From Sandaracinaceae bacterium (GTDB lineage: Bacteria; Myxococcota_A; Polyangia; Polyangiales; JADJQN01), in contig JADJQN010000003.1 of assembly GCA_016712745.1 (NCBI GenBank), positions 1,674,001-1,738,000 of the forward strand: a DNA stretch of 64,000 bases, in the 5' to 3' direction. Positions 51,336-60,156 of this stretch are shown here, piece after piece. Below the pieces are notes generated by a model that made no database searches, had not been told where the DNA came from, and worked only from the letters and a program-made list of their open reading frames with translations. Position 1 is the stretch's first letter; each line of letters begins with the position of its first letter. The position numbers and the translations under genes were made by a program.

Positions 51336-52547
51336 ATGGTTGAAGCAGTCATCCTCGACGCCGTTCGTACACCCATCGGTAAGCATCGTGGCGCCCTGTC
51401 GCGTGTCCGCGGCGACGACCTCGCAGCGCACGTGATCTCGTCGTTGCTGACGCGCAATGAAGGCGCGCGTTCCTCACTCGAAGAAGTGATCTTGGGCGCG
51501 ACGAATCAAGCTGGCGAGGATAACCGCAACGTCGCGCGCATGGCTTTGTTGCTGGCGGGTCTGCCCTATGAAGTGACCGGTGTGACCGTAAACCGCCTGT
51601 GCGGGTCAGGCCTCGAAGCTGTGATTCAAGCGTCGCGCGCAATTCGGCTTGGCGATGCTCACGTGATGATCGCAGGCGGCGTTGAGTCGATGACGCGCGC
51701 GCCGTACGCCATGCCCAAAGCGGACGAAGCATTCCCGCGGACTCCGCCGCCCGTCTACGACACGAGCCTGGGCTGGCGCTTCCCCAATCCGCGCATGGCC
51801 GAGCGTTTCCCCTTGCAGTCCATGGGCGAGACTGCGGAGAACGTCGCCGAGAAATACGGCGTGAGTCGCGCCGACCAGGACGCATTTGCGGCGGAGAGTC
51901 ATCGGCGTGCGGCGGCAGCATGGGCAAGTAATGCCTTCGCGGACGAAGTCGTGTCGGTCACAACGCCACCCGAAGAGAAGGGCGCCACAGCCGGGACATT
52001 CGCGCGAGACGAATCCGTACGCGCCGATGCGTCGATCGAAAAGCTCGCCAAGCTGCAGCCCGTTTTTCGCAAAGGTGGAAGCGTGACAGCGGGAAACTCG
52101 TCGCCGCTGAACGATGGCGCGTCTGGATTGCTCATCGCATCGGACACGTGGGCCAAGGACCACGGCGCTAGACCCATCGCGCGAATCGTTGCGTCCGCGG
52201 CAGCCGGGGTCGAGCCCAACTGCATGGGCATAGGCCCAGTGCCTGCGACGACGAAGGCTCTCGCGCGCGCTGGCCTCAAAATTAGCGACATCGATCTGAT
52301 TGAGCTCAACGAAGCATTCGCGGCGCAATCACTTGCGTGCGTGCGTGAGCTTGGACTTTCGCCCGACAAAGTAAACGTCAACGGCGGCGGCATCGCGCTT
52401 GGCCATCCGATTGGATCAAGCGGCGCGCGCATTCTTGGCACGCTCGTCCACGCGATGAGAAAGCGCGGCGCACGTTTGGGCTTGGCGACGCTCTGCATTG
52501 GCGTAGGGCAAGGCCTTGCCGTGATTGTGGAGAGCATTGACTCATGA
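51336..52547 (+). CDS. Acetyl-CoA acyltransferase (thiolase)
   Basis: A 403-aa thiolase. NRLCGSGLEAVIQA (Cys89) is the acyl-accepting cysteine, GGIALGHPIGSSGARI the His-containing motif, and LATLCIGVGQGLAVIVE the second Cys. Family length and motifs fit degradative or biosynthetic thiolases. It carries out thiolytic cleavage of 3-ketoacyl-CoA. Its stop overlaps the start of the Gfo/Idh/MocA gene (ATGA, 52,544-52,547), which suggests translational coupling to the sugar genes. Confidence 0.9.
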   Translation: MVEAVILDAVRTPIGKHRGALSRVRGDDLAAHVISSLLTRNEGARSSLEEVILGATNQAGEDNRNVARMALLLAGLPYEVTGVTVNRLCGSGLEAVIQASRAIRLGDAHVMIAGGVESMTRAPYAMPKADEAFPRTPPPVYDTSLGWRFPNPRMAERFPLQSMGETAENVAEKYGVSRADQDAFAAESHRRAAAAWASNAFADEVVSVTTPPEEKGATAGTFARDESVRADASIEKLAKLQPVFRKGGSVTAGNSSPLNDGASGLLIASDTWAKDHGARPIARIVASAAAGVEPNCMGIGPVPATTKALARAGLKISDIDLIELNEAFAAQSLACVRELGLSPDKVNVNGGGIALGHPIGSSGARILGTLVHAMRKRGARLGLATLCIGVGQGLAVIVESIDS

Positions 52548-53569
52548 GCACCAACGATATTGGCCTCGCGATTGTAGGTGCGGGTGGCTGGGGTAAGAAC
52601 CACGTTCGAGTCTTCGCCAGCATGCCGGGCGTGTCGCTCAAGTATGTCTGCGACAAATCGGAGAAGGTTCGCGAAGCTGTGGGGCGCACCTATCCGAATG
52701 TGCAAGTCATTGACGATCTCTCGATCGCATTGTCCGACCCGTCCGTGCACGGCGTTGTCGTCGCGACCGACGCGCGCTCGCATCATCCGCTTGCGCTCGC
52801 GGCGTTACGCGCCGGCAAAGACGTCTTTGTCGAGAAGCCGCTCACACTCAGTGCGGCCACCAGCGCGGAGCTCTGCGATCTCGCCGATACGCAAAACCGC
52901 ATACTCATGGTCGGCCATTTGCTCCTCTATCATCCTGCGGTGGAGCTTCTGCGGAGCATCATCGATTCGGGAGAGCTCGGCGAGGTGCTCTACCTCTACG
53001 CAGAGCGCCTCAATCTCGGTGTGGTTCGTCGTGATGAGAACGCGTGGTGGTCACTTGCTCCTCACGATGTTTCACTCGCGCACTATCTGCTCGGCGCCGA
53101 TGCAACATCGGTCAGCGCATCGGGCGGGGTATTCTTGCAACGCGAAGCGGGCATCGAAGATGTCGTGTTTGCCACGCTCGATATTCCAGGTGGCCGCCTC
53201 GCACATGTGCACGTGAGCTGGCTTGACCCGCACAAGACGCGTCGCCTTACGGTAGTAGGTTCGAAGAAGATGGCGGTCTTCGACGATGGCTCCGCCGATC
53301 AGAAGCTTGCGCTCTTCGACAAGGGCGTCGAGCCACCGCCATCGCTCACATACGCAGAAGGCGTACGCGTGCGCACCGGCGACATTCGAATCCCGGCGCT
53401 GCGCATGGCAGAGCCTCTGGGCCGGGAGTGCGAAGCGTTCATCAAAGCCATTCGCACGCGGGAAGCGCCACTGGCCACGGGCCGCAGTGGTCTTGCCGTC
53501 GTCAAAGTGCTCGAAGCAGGAGCGCGATCCCTTTCTGAGCAAGGTCGACGCGTGTCGACTTCGAGCTAG
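52544..53569 (+). CDS. Gfo/Idh/MocA-type oxidoreductase (WbpB-like UDP-sugar 3-dehydrogenase)
   Basis: A 341-aa NAD(P)-dependent oxidoreductase. The N-terminal Rossmann motif GLAIVGAGGWGKNHVRVF, EKPLTLS and a WWSLAPHDVSLAHYLLG segment match the family. With the next two genes (a LbH acetyltransferase and a DegT-type aminotransferase) the set resembles WbpB-WbpD-WbpE, which convert UDP-GlcNAcA to UDP-GlcNAc(3NAc)A in Pseudomonas O-antigen synthesis. Start overlaps the thiolase stop. The dehydrogenase producing UDP-GlcNAcA (WbpA-like) is not in the window. Confidence 0.85.
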   Translation: MSTNDIGLAIVGAGGWGKNHVRVFASMPGVSLKYVCDKSEKVREAVGRTYPNVQVIDDLSIALSDPSVHGVVVATDARSHHPLALAALRAGKDVFVEKPLTLSAATSAELCDLADTQNRILMVGHLLLYHPAVELLRSIIDSGELGEVLYLYAERLNLGVVRRDENAWWSLAPHDVSLAHYLLGADATSVSASGGVFLQREAGIEDVVFATLDIPGGRLAHVHVSWLDPHKTRRLTVVGSKKMAVFDDGSADQKLALFDKGVEPPPSLTYAEGVRVRTGDIRIPALRMAEPLGRECEAFIKAIRTREAPLATGRSGLAVVKVLEAGARSLSEQGRRVSTSS

Positions 53570-53588
53570 TTGGTAGTAAAGGAGTTTC

Positions 53589-54161
53589 ATGGCAGCGCCC
53601 TACATTCATCCAAGTGCAATCGTCGATGAGGGAGTAAACCTTGGCGAGGACACGCGCGTTTGGCATTTCGTTCACGTCACAGCAGGGGCCCGCGTCGGGA
53701 AGCGTTGCTCGCTCGGTCAAAATGTTTTCGTCGGCAAGGGCGTGTCGCTCGGTGACGGCGTCAAGGTGCAAAACAACGTTTCGATCTACGAAGGCGTGGA
53801 CGTCTGTGACGATGTTTTCCTGGGACCGAGCTGCGTCTTCACGAACGTGAACAATCCGCGCGCGTTTATTGAGCGCAAGAATGAGTACAAAAAGACGCGC
53901 ATCGGGCGCGGCGCCAGTGTCGGCGCGAATGCGACCATCGTGTGCGGTCATGACCTTGGCGAATACGCGTTTGTCGGAGCGGGTGCGGTCGTTACCAAAA
54001 CGGTTCCCGCCTACGGGCTCGTTGTGGGCAACCCGGCGCGCCTTATCGGCTGGATGTGCCGCTGCGGCGTGCGTCTTGGCAAAGAGGCGACACCCACATG
54101 CGCCGCGTGCGGTGAGCGCTACAAGATCGACGGAACTGTCTGCGAAAGGCTTCAGCGATGA
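53589..54161 (+). CDS. Left-handed beta-helix acetyltransferase (WbpD/WlbB-like)
   Basis: A 190-aa trimeric LbH transferase. Hexapeptide repeats are obvious from residue 5 onwards (HPSAIVDEGVNLGEDTRVWHFVHVTAGARVGKRCSLGQNVFVGKG, then NVSIYEGVDVCDDVFLGPSC and ...VGANATIVCGHDLGEYAFVGAGAVVTK). It would use acetyl-CoA to N-acetylate the 3-amino sugar made by the next gene. The C-terminal CRCGVRLG...CAACGERY adds a zinc-ribbon-like pair not usual in WbpD. Overlaps the next start by ATGA (54,158-54,161). Confidence 0.88.
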   Translation: MAAPYIHPSAIVDEGVNLGEDTRVWHFVHVTAGARVGKRCSLGQNVFVGKGVSLGDGVKVQNNVSIYEGVDVCDDVFLGPSCVFTNVNNPRAFIERKNEYKKTRIGRGASVGANATIVCGHDLGEYAFVGAGAVVTKTVPAYGLVVGNPARLIGWMCRCGVRLGKEATPTCAACGERYKIDGTVCERLQR

Positions 54162-55282
54162 GCTCGAACATTCCTCTTTTGGATCTAAACGCGCAGAACG
54201 ATCCGCTTTTGCCGGAGTTGCGCGCCGCATTTGATTGCGTCGCCACAAGCTGCCATTTCATCCTCGGCCCGGAAGTCGACGCGTTCGAAAAGGAGTGCGC
54301 CAAGTACATTGGTTCCAAGCACGCCGTTGGTGTCTCGAGCGGCACCGATGCACTTCTCCTTTGCATGATGGCTCTTGGGATCGGCCCAGGCGATGAAGTC
54401 ATAACATCGCCATTTTCGTTTTTTGCGACCGCGGGCTGCATCGCTCGCGTCGGGGCAACGCCCGTCTTTGTCGACATCGATCCTGTGACCTACAACCTGG
54501 ATCCGAAGCTCGTCGATCGCGCCGTCACGACGAAGACCAAAGCCATCATGCCCGTGCACCTCTTTGGTCAATCGGCGAACATGGGCGCGTTGTGTGAGTT
54601 GCCCAGCACACGTCGCATTCCGATGGTCGAAGATGCGGCGCAAGCCATTGGCGCCGTGAGTCGCGTTGGCAACGTCGGCACCATCGGCACCTTCGGTTGC
54701 TTCTCCTTCTTCCCGTCCAAGAATCTCGGCGCCTTCGATGACGCGGGCCTGGTGACCACCAACGACGATGCACTTGCTGAAAAGCTCCGCGTGATGCGTG
54801 CGCACGGATCGAAGCCCAAATACTTCCACGCCATGATCGGCGGCAACTTCCGCATCGACGCTCTGCAGGCGGCGATCTTACGCGTAAAGCTTCCGCACCT
54901 GGACTCATGGACGAAAGCCCGCGAGAAGAACGCCGCTCTCTACAACGAGCTCTTTGCCAAAGCAGGGTTACCAAGCGAGAAGCTCGGCTTGCCGAAGAAG
55001 GTCGAAACGCGTCACGTCTACAATCAGTACGTGATTCGCACCAAGCGCCGGGACGACTTGCGCAAGCATCTCACCGCGGCCGGTATCGGCACGGAAATCT
55101 ACTATCCGAAGTGCTTGCACTTGCAGGAGTGCTTCGCGAGCCTCGGTTACAAGGACGGCTCCTTGCCGCACGCGGAAGCCGCAGCCCAAGAAGTCTTGGC
55201 GCTTCCGATCTTCGCGGAGCTCGGCGAGGCGCGCATCGGGCGCGTCGTCGACGAGGTGAGTGCCTTTCTAAAGGCGAGCTGA
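54158..55282 (+). CDS. DegT/DnrJ/EryC1-type aminotransferase (WbpE-like)
   Basis: A 374-aa PLP-dependent sugar aminotransferase. SGTDALLLCMMALGIGPGDEVITSPFSFFATAGC (about 50-83), VEDAAQAIGA (about 157-166) and SFFPSKNLGAFDDAGLV with the PLP Lys (about 181-198). It would transaminate the 3-keto sugar of the preceding dehydrogenase. Together the three genes supply a 2,3-diamino sugar nucleotide for surface polysaccharide. Ends four bases before the convergent TerB-like gene. Confidence 0.9.
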   Translation: MSSNIPLLDLNAQNDPLLPELRAAFDCVATSCHFILGPEVDAFEKECAKYIGSKHAVGVSSGTDALLLCMMALGIGPGDEVITSPFSFFATAGCIARVGATPVFVDIDPVTYNLDPKLVDRAVTTKTKAIMPVHLFGQSANMGALCELPSTRRIPMVEDAAQAIGAVSRVGNVGTIGTFGCFSFFPSKNLGAFDDAGLVTTNDDALAEKLRVMRAHGSKPKYFHAMIGGNFRIDALQAAILRVKLPHLDSWTKAREKNAALYNELFAKAGLPSEKLGLPKKVETRHVYNQYVIRTKRRDDLRKHLTAAGIGTEIYYPKCLHLQECFASLGYKDGSLPHAEAAAQEVLALPIFAELGEARIGRVVDEVSAFLKAS

Positions 55283-55285
55283 AGT

Positions 55286-55669
55286 CTACAGAAGTTTCGT
55301 CAGGCGCTTGGCGCGTGCGTCGGTCGCTTCGCGAATCTTCTGAGCGTCCTCGGCCTCGAGACGCAGCTTCTTGATAAGTGCATCGATGACTGCAGTCTCA
55401 GCCGACGTCTGCTGACCGTCAGCGTAGGTCACGAGAATCGCATGCTGCAGAAGCTGGCGTCGGTCGTCGATCGAAAGCTCAGTGAGCGGCACATCGTCAA
55501 GAGTGCGCTTCGTCTTCGCGAAGGCACGAATGGTCTCCGCGTCCTTGCCTGCGATTTCATAGACAGCAAGCAGTCCGTCGATGATGTCGCTTTCCTCGCC
55601 GTGCAACTGACCGTCAGCCCAGGCTACAGCGACCAACGACTTCAACATGGCTTCTTGGTAATCCTGCAT
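55286..55669 (-). CDS. TerB-like tellurite-resistance-type domain protein
   Basis: A 127-aa helical cytoplasmic protein starting at the ATG after GGAGGGCGCG; a longer in-frame ATG 12 bp upstream is within the ribosome site and rejected. VAVAWADGQLHGEESDIIDGLL and ILVTYADGQQTSAETAVIDALI are two copies of the TerB-type metal-binding pattern (WADGxxxxxE). Family roles include metal or stress response; none of the other ter genes is nearby. Confidence 0.8.
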   Translation of the reverse strand: MQDYQEAMLKSLVAVAWADGQLHGEESDIIDGLLAVYEIAGKDAETIRAFAKTKRTLDDVPLTELSIDDRRQLLQHAILVTYADGQQTSAETAVIDALIKKLRLEAEDAQKIREATDARAKRLTKLL

Positions 55670-55776
55670 CGCGCCCTCCACGAGGACGGCAGCATATCAC
55701 GCGACCAAAGACGGCGCGCGTCATCGCAATCGCACGCATTCGAGCGAAAAGGGCTTTGTAGTGGCACTCTAGGTGC

Positions 55777-58700
55777 ATGTCTCGGATCGTCTTCTTCACG
55801 CTCTCATCGTTGCTGGCGCTCAGTGCCTGCAGCAGCCCCACGGTCCGGCTTGAGGTGCGCGTAGTAACTGGGCTTGTGCCGGGTCCGGAATTTCGTTCGG
55901 TGCAGACCGACGTGTTCGCCAGCACGCACGCCGCGGCAGCGTATGCCTCGAGCGAGGCCCTTGCTCGGTTTGGTGACGACTACGCGCGTGGCCGAGAGGT
56001 TTCTGCGTTTGATCTGCCCGCGGGCGATTACCGCGTGCGTGTGAGACTCGTGCGTCCGAACGGAACGCTGCTCGTTGAACGCACCGTCGTGCTGAATTTC
56101 GCTGGCGACACGATCCTTCCGGTGCATATCACACGCGATTGTGTCGGGGTCGTGTGTCCATCGCCCGGCGGCTCGGCCGAGCTCACCACCTGTCTCGCAG
56201 GACGTTGTGTCGACCCGGCGTGTTCCGTGCAGCGGCCTGAGCTCTGCCCGCAAGTTACGTTTTGCCACGACGCTGCGCAGTGCACGACTCCTGCTTCCTG
56301 CGCGACCGTCCTTTGCGACGAGGGGGTCTGCACGCCGAGCCCGGTCCCCGCCGCATGCGGCGTGGATGAGTGGTGCAATCCGGATACCGGAGCTGGTTGC
56401 GTACCGACGGAGCCTATCGTTGACCGTCCGGGCGTCGCGTGCGGAACCATTTGCACAGACCCTTCGCGCCCGTGCGAGTTTGGCTACTGGAATTGCTCGG
56501 GTGACGCAGATCCGTTCTGCGATCCGTTGTTGAATCGCCCCGTCGGATTCGTGTGTGGCGATGGTCTCGCGTGCGACGCGCAGGCTACGTGCGTTGGCGA
56601 GGCGCCGCCTCAGCCCGGAATCGCAGTCACGCCAACAGCTGGCCTTGTCACCACGGAAGGCGGAGACACAGCGACTTTCTCTGTCGCGCTACAAACCGAG
56701 CCGAGCGCCACCGTCTTCTTGATTCTCTCGAGCAGCAGCGTAAACGAGGCCACCGTTTCTCCTGGCTCGCTCGCCTTCTCGACGAGCAACTGGAATGTCG
56801 CGCAGGTGGTCACGGTGACTGGCGTCGATGACGCCGTCACGGACGGCAATCAACCGTTCACGATCGTCACCAACGCGCTTGTCAGCACCGACGCGGACTA
56901 TGGCGGACTCGAGGTGCCTGACGTGACGGGGCTCAACGTCGACGATGAAAGTCCAGGCGTGCTTATCACGCCGACGAGCGGTCTGGTCACGAGCGAAGAC
57001 GGCGGCACCGACACCTTCTCCGTACTGTTGCAAGCACGTCCGACAGCTGACGTGAGCTTCACGCTGAGCAGCAGCGACACGAACGAAGGCACCGTGTCGC
57101 CCGCACTGCTCACATTCACCACATCCAACTGGAGCGTGCCGCAAACGGTAACCGTCAGTGGCGTGGACGACGCGGATCTGGATGATGCGCAGCCTTACAC
57201 CATCGTTACATCACCCGCGACGAGCACGGACGTCCGCTATGGAGGCCTCGCAATTTCCGATGTCGACGTTGCAAACATCGACAACGACATTGCTTCGGTC
57301 GTGGTGACGCCGACGTCCGGCTTGGTCACGCAGGAGTTCGGCACCACGGCTGCGTTCACGGTTGTTCTCGATTCGCCTCCGACCGCTAACGCGACTGTCT
57401 CGTTCGCGAGCTCCAACGAAGCAGAGGCGACAGTAAGTCCATCAAGCATCGTATTCACGGCGATGAACTGGAGCACACCGCGCACTGTGACGGTCACCGG
57501 TGTAGACGACGCGCTGCTCGATGGGGATCAAACGCTCGTCATTGTCACCAGCGACGTTGTCAGCGCCGACGATCACTTCGACGGGCTCAACGTCGCCGAT
57601 GTCGAAGTTACTAACGAAGACGACGACACTCCCGGCGTAACCGTTACACCGACGACTGGCTTGGCCACCAATGAAGCTGGGGCGACCGCAACCTTCAGCG
57701 TCGTACTCGAGTCACACATCGATTCGACCGTGACGATTGCGCTGTCGAGCAGCAACACAAGCGAGGGCACGGTGAGTCCCTCCGGCCTTACGTTCACGCC
57801 GTTGAACTGGCACGTGCCGCAGATCGTAACCGTCACCGGCATCCCTGATCACATTCTCGACGGCCACACCCCTTACAGCATTATCACGGGTGCCGCAGTG
57901 AGCGCCGTCGCCGAGTACAGCGGCCTTGCCGTGGACGATGTGCAACTCGCCAATCGCTCCCTCGCCGATCCGCCGACCTACATCAAAGGGCCACAATCCG
58001 TTGCGATGGACTATTACGGCGCCAGCGTAGAATTGTCGGACGACGGTAACACGCTCGTGGTGTCAGCCTTGGGCGAGTCTAGTAGTTCAACTGGTATTGG
58101 CGGTAGCGACGTGGACAGCGCAGCGCCGCAGAGCGGTGCGGTTTACGTTTACGCACGAAGCGGTACTTCGTGGGTGCTGCAGGCGTACATAAAATCGTCC
58201 AATTCCCAGGCGGGTGACAGCTTTGGTGCGCGCGGCGCCGTCGACATCTCCGCGGACGGTAACGTGCTCGCGGTCGGCGCTCCGGGCGAAGATAGCAACG
58301 CCGTCGGCGTAGGCGGCGACCAGACCAACAACGGCGCCGGATCGAGTGGAGCAGCCTACGTGTTTACACGCAGCGGTTCGACGTGGAGTCAGCAGGCATA
58401 TATCAAAGCTTCGAACACACGCGTCAATCACAGCTTTGGAGTTGTTGCGTTGTCCGCCGACGGCTTGACCCTTGCCGTCGGCGCGGGTGGCGAAGGAAGC
58501 AACGCGACAGGCATTGGCGGCGACCAACTCAACAATTCAGCCCTAAACTCTGGCGCGGTTTACGTTTTTACGCGCAGCGGATCGGTGTGGACTCAGCAGC
58601 AGTACATCAAAGCTTCCAACACGCGCGAATCACTTGGATTCGGCGCATCACTCTGCTTGTCTTCCGACGGCAACACGTTGGTCGCCGCGACCGTGCTGGA

Positions 58701-59412
58701 CTCAAGCAGCGCCACCGGCATTGACGGAAACCCGTTCGACACCGGAGCTCCGTACTCCGGTGCGGTCTTCGTCTTCGTGCGCGTGGGTACGACGTGGTCG
58801 CAGCAAGCGTATGTGAAAGCCTCGAACACCCGGGCGACGACTTGGTTTGGCTACAGCACCGCGCTGTCGTCCGATGGCAATACGTTAGCGGTCGGATCGA
58901 TCGACGAAGCAAGCGCCTCGCCGGGCATCAACGGAAATCAGATGGACGCTTCTGCGCCCGGCGCCGGGGCAGTCTACGTGTTTACGAGAGCAGGCACAGT
59001 CTGGAGCCAGCAAGCCTACGTAAAGTCTTCGTTCCCGATCCCTGCATACTACTTCGGCTATTCCATTGATCTCTCGAGCAATGGCAACGCGTTGGTCGTT
59101 AGCTCGCCCGGCTCCAATGGATCGGAGCCTGGCTTCGTACAAAGCGAAGGGCCCGGTAGTACGTCTGCGTCAGGCTCGGCCTTTCTCTTCCGTCGCTCTG
59201 GCACGGTGTGGACGCAAATCACTGTGATCAAAGCGTCCGACCCTTCGATGGGTGATTTGTTCGGAACCACGGCGGCCATTTCTGGCGACGGCAATCTCAT
59301 CGTCGCTGGCGCCGATCAAGAAGACAGCGCGGGCACGGGCATCGGCGGTGCGATGGGCGGATCGGCTGAGGAAGATTCAGGTGCCGTCTACTCGTACGTA
59401 GAACCACCTTGA
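55777..59412 (+). CDS. 1211-aa lipoprotein: Cys-rich part, four beta-sandwich repeats, seven-repeat FG-GAP-like propeller
   Basis: Lipobox ALSAC (Cys18). Residues about 20-275 are a variable domain followed by a Cys-rich region (CVGVVCPSPGG..., WCNPDTGAGC). Four beta-sandwich repeats of about 113 residues follow, starting near 282, 395, 508 and 621 (TPTSGLVTSEDGGTDTFSV ... TSNWSVPQTVTVSGVDDA ... PYTIVTSPATSTDVRYGGL). From about 735 there are seven propeller repeats (YIK(A/S)SN...FG ... GGDQTN-type loops ... GAVYVF). The same repeats occur once in the gene at 12,271 (sandwich) and in the three lipoproteins at 1,432-6,764 (propeller); here both are joined. Each repeat type ends in the expected number of strands, so no truncation is seen. 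Probably a surface-exposed, elongated adhesin-like protein. Confidence 0.88.
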   Translation: MSRIVFFTLSSLLALSACSSPTVRLEVRVVTGLVPGPEFRSVQTDVFASTHAAAAYASSEALARFGDDYARGREVSAFDLPAGDYRVRVRLVRPNGTLLVERTVVLNFAGDTILPVHITRDCVGVVCPSPGGSAELTTCLAGRCVDPACSVQRPELCPQVTFCHDAAQCTTPASCATVLCDEGVCTPSPVPAACGVDEWCNPDTGAGCVPTEPIVDRPGVACGTICTDPSRPCEFGYWNCSGDADPFCDPLLNRPVGFVCGDGLACDAQATCVGEAPPQPGIAVTPTAGLVTTEGGDTATFSVALQTEPSATVFLILSSSSVNEATVSPGSLAFSTSNWNVAQVVTVTGVDDAVTDGNQPFTIVTNALVSTDADYGGLEVPDVTGLNVDDESPGVLITPTSGLVTSEDGGTDTFSVLLQARPTADVSFTLSSSDTNEGTVSPALLTFTTSNWSVPQTVTVSGVDDADLDDAQPYTIVTSPATSTDVRYGGLAISDVDVANIDNDIASVVVTPTSGLVTQEFGTTAAFTVVLDSPPTANATVSFASSNEAEATVSPSSIVFTAMNWSTPRTVTVTGVDDALLDGDQTLVIVTSDVVSADDHFDGLNVADVEVTNEDDDTPGVTVTPTTGLATNEAGATATFSVVLESHIDSTVTIALSSSNTSEGTVSPSGLTFTPLNWHVPQIVTVTGIPDHILDGHTPYSIITGAAVSAVAEYSGLAVDDVQLANRSLADPPTYIKGPQSVAMDYYGASVELSDDGNTLVVSALGESSSSTGIGGSDVDSAAPQSGAVYVYARSGTSWVLQAYIKSSNSQAGDSFGARGAVDISADGNVLAVGAPGEDSNAVGVGGDQTNNGAGSSGAAYVFTRSGSTWSQQAYIKASNTRVNHSFGVVALSADGLTLAVGAGGEGSNATGIGGDQLNNSALNSGAVYVFTRSGSVWTQQQYIKASNTRESLGFGASLCLSSDGNTLVAATVLDSSSATGIDGNPFDTGAPYSGAVFVFVRVGTTWSQQAYVKASNTRATTWFGYSTALSSDGNTLAVGSIDEASASPGINGNQMDASAPGAGAVYVFTRAGTVWSQQAYVKSSFPIPAYYFGYSIDLSSNGNALVVSSPGSNGSEPGFVQSEGPGSTSASGSAFLFRRSGTVWTQITVIKASDPSMGDLFGTTAAISGDGNLIVAGADQEDSAGTGIGGAMGGSAEEDSGAVYSYVEPP

Positions 59413-59415
59413 GTT

Positions 59416-60027
59416 TTAGCCGCAGATCGCCATGCCATCGCACCAGTTGGCGTTGAACTGTCCCGCGGACACGCTACCGTCAGACCACGTTACGTTGTAC
59501 GTGCCAACTGCTCCTTCTCCGCCGGTGTACGACGTGAACGAGAGGGTCCACGTCTCGGTTGATTCGCAGGGGCCACCGGCTCCGCGGCAACGATTGGCCG
59601 TTCCGCTTGAGCTTGCCTCGGTCGAGTTGATCACAGTTCCCGCAACCGGCGGAACGGTCGCACCCGACAGGTCGTGCACGTAGAAAGTGAGCGCCTCGAG
59701 TGATGCATCCACCGTGCATGCCGGCACAGATGAATTGAAGAGCGCTAGCTCGAACGCGGGTCCATCAGCCGGACCGCACGAACGGCGCACATAAGATTGC
59801 ACGAACGCTTCCCCGGCATCATCGACCGCTCCTGCATCTGCGATGGCCATATCGAGGGGCAACGTGGAATCGAGCGCCAGCGGCATATCGAGTGCCACGA
59901 AGGCGTCGATGCTCGACGCGCCATCAACCCCGGCGTCCTGGCCAGGCGACGAAGGCGTGTCCGAACATGCTGCGAGCGCGCAGATCAAAGAGCAGAACGA
60001 CACAAAGTGAAGGCGATGGAAAGTCAT
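59416..60027 (-). CDS. Lipoprotein with Asp-rich linker, unknown function
   Basis: A 203-aa lipoprotein, lipobox LAAC (Cys21) and an Asp/Ala-rich linker to about 70 (DAFVALDMPLALDSTLPLD). The mature beta-rich domain has four Cys (RRSCGP, PACTVD, NRCRGAGGPCES, NANWCDG) and ends with SAGQFNANWCDGMAICG. No family recognised. It converges with the 1211-aa gene, three bases apart. Confidence 0.7.
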   Translation of the reverse strand: MTFHRLHFVSFCSLICALAACSDTPSSPGQDAGVDGASSIDAFVALDMPLALDSTLPLDMAIADAGAVDDAGEAFVQSYVRRSCGPADGPAFELALFNSSVPACTVDASLEALTFYVHDLSGATVPPVAGTVINSTEASSSGTANRCRGAGGPCESTETWTLSFTSYTGGEGAVGTYNVTWSDGSVSAGQFNANWCDGMAICG

Positions 60028-60156
60028 GGCCCAAGGATGGCGTGCTTTGCGCCGCGTGCAAATTGGATGAGCAACAAGCAGCGGCCGCGCTTTCCAAGGG
60101 CCTAAGAAACGGCAAAGTTTGGCCAGGTGACTTCTTCACCAACGCGGGGCGCTGAC

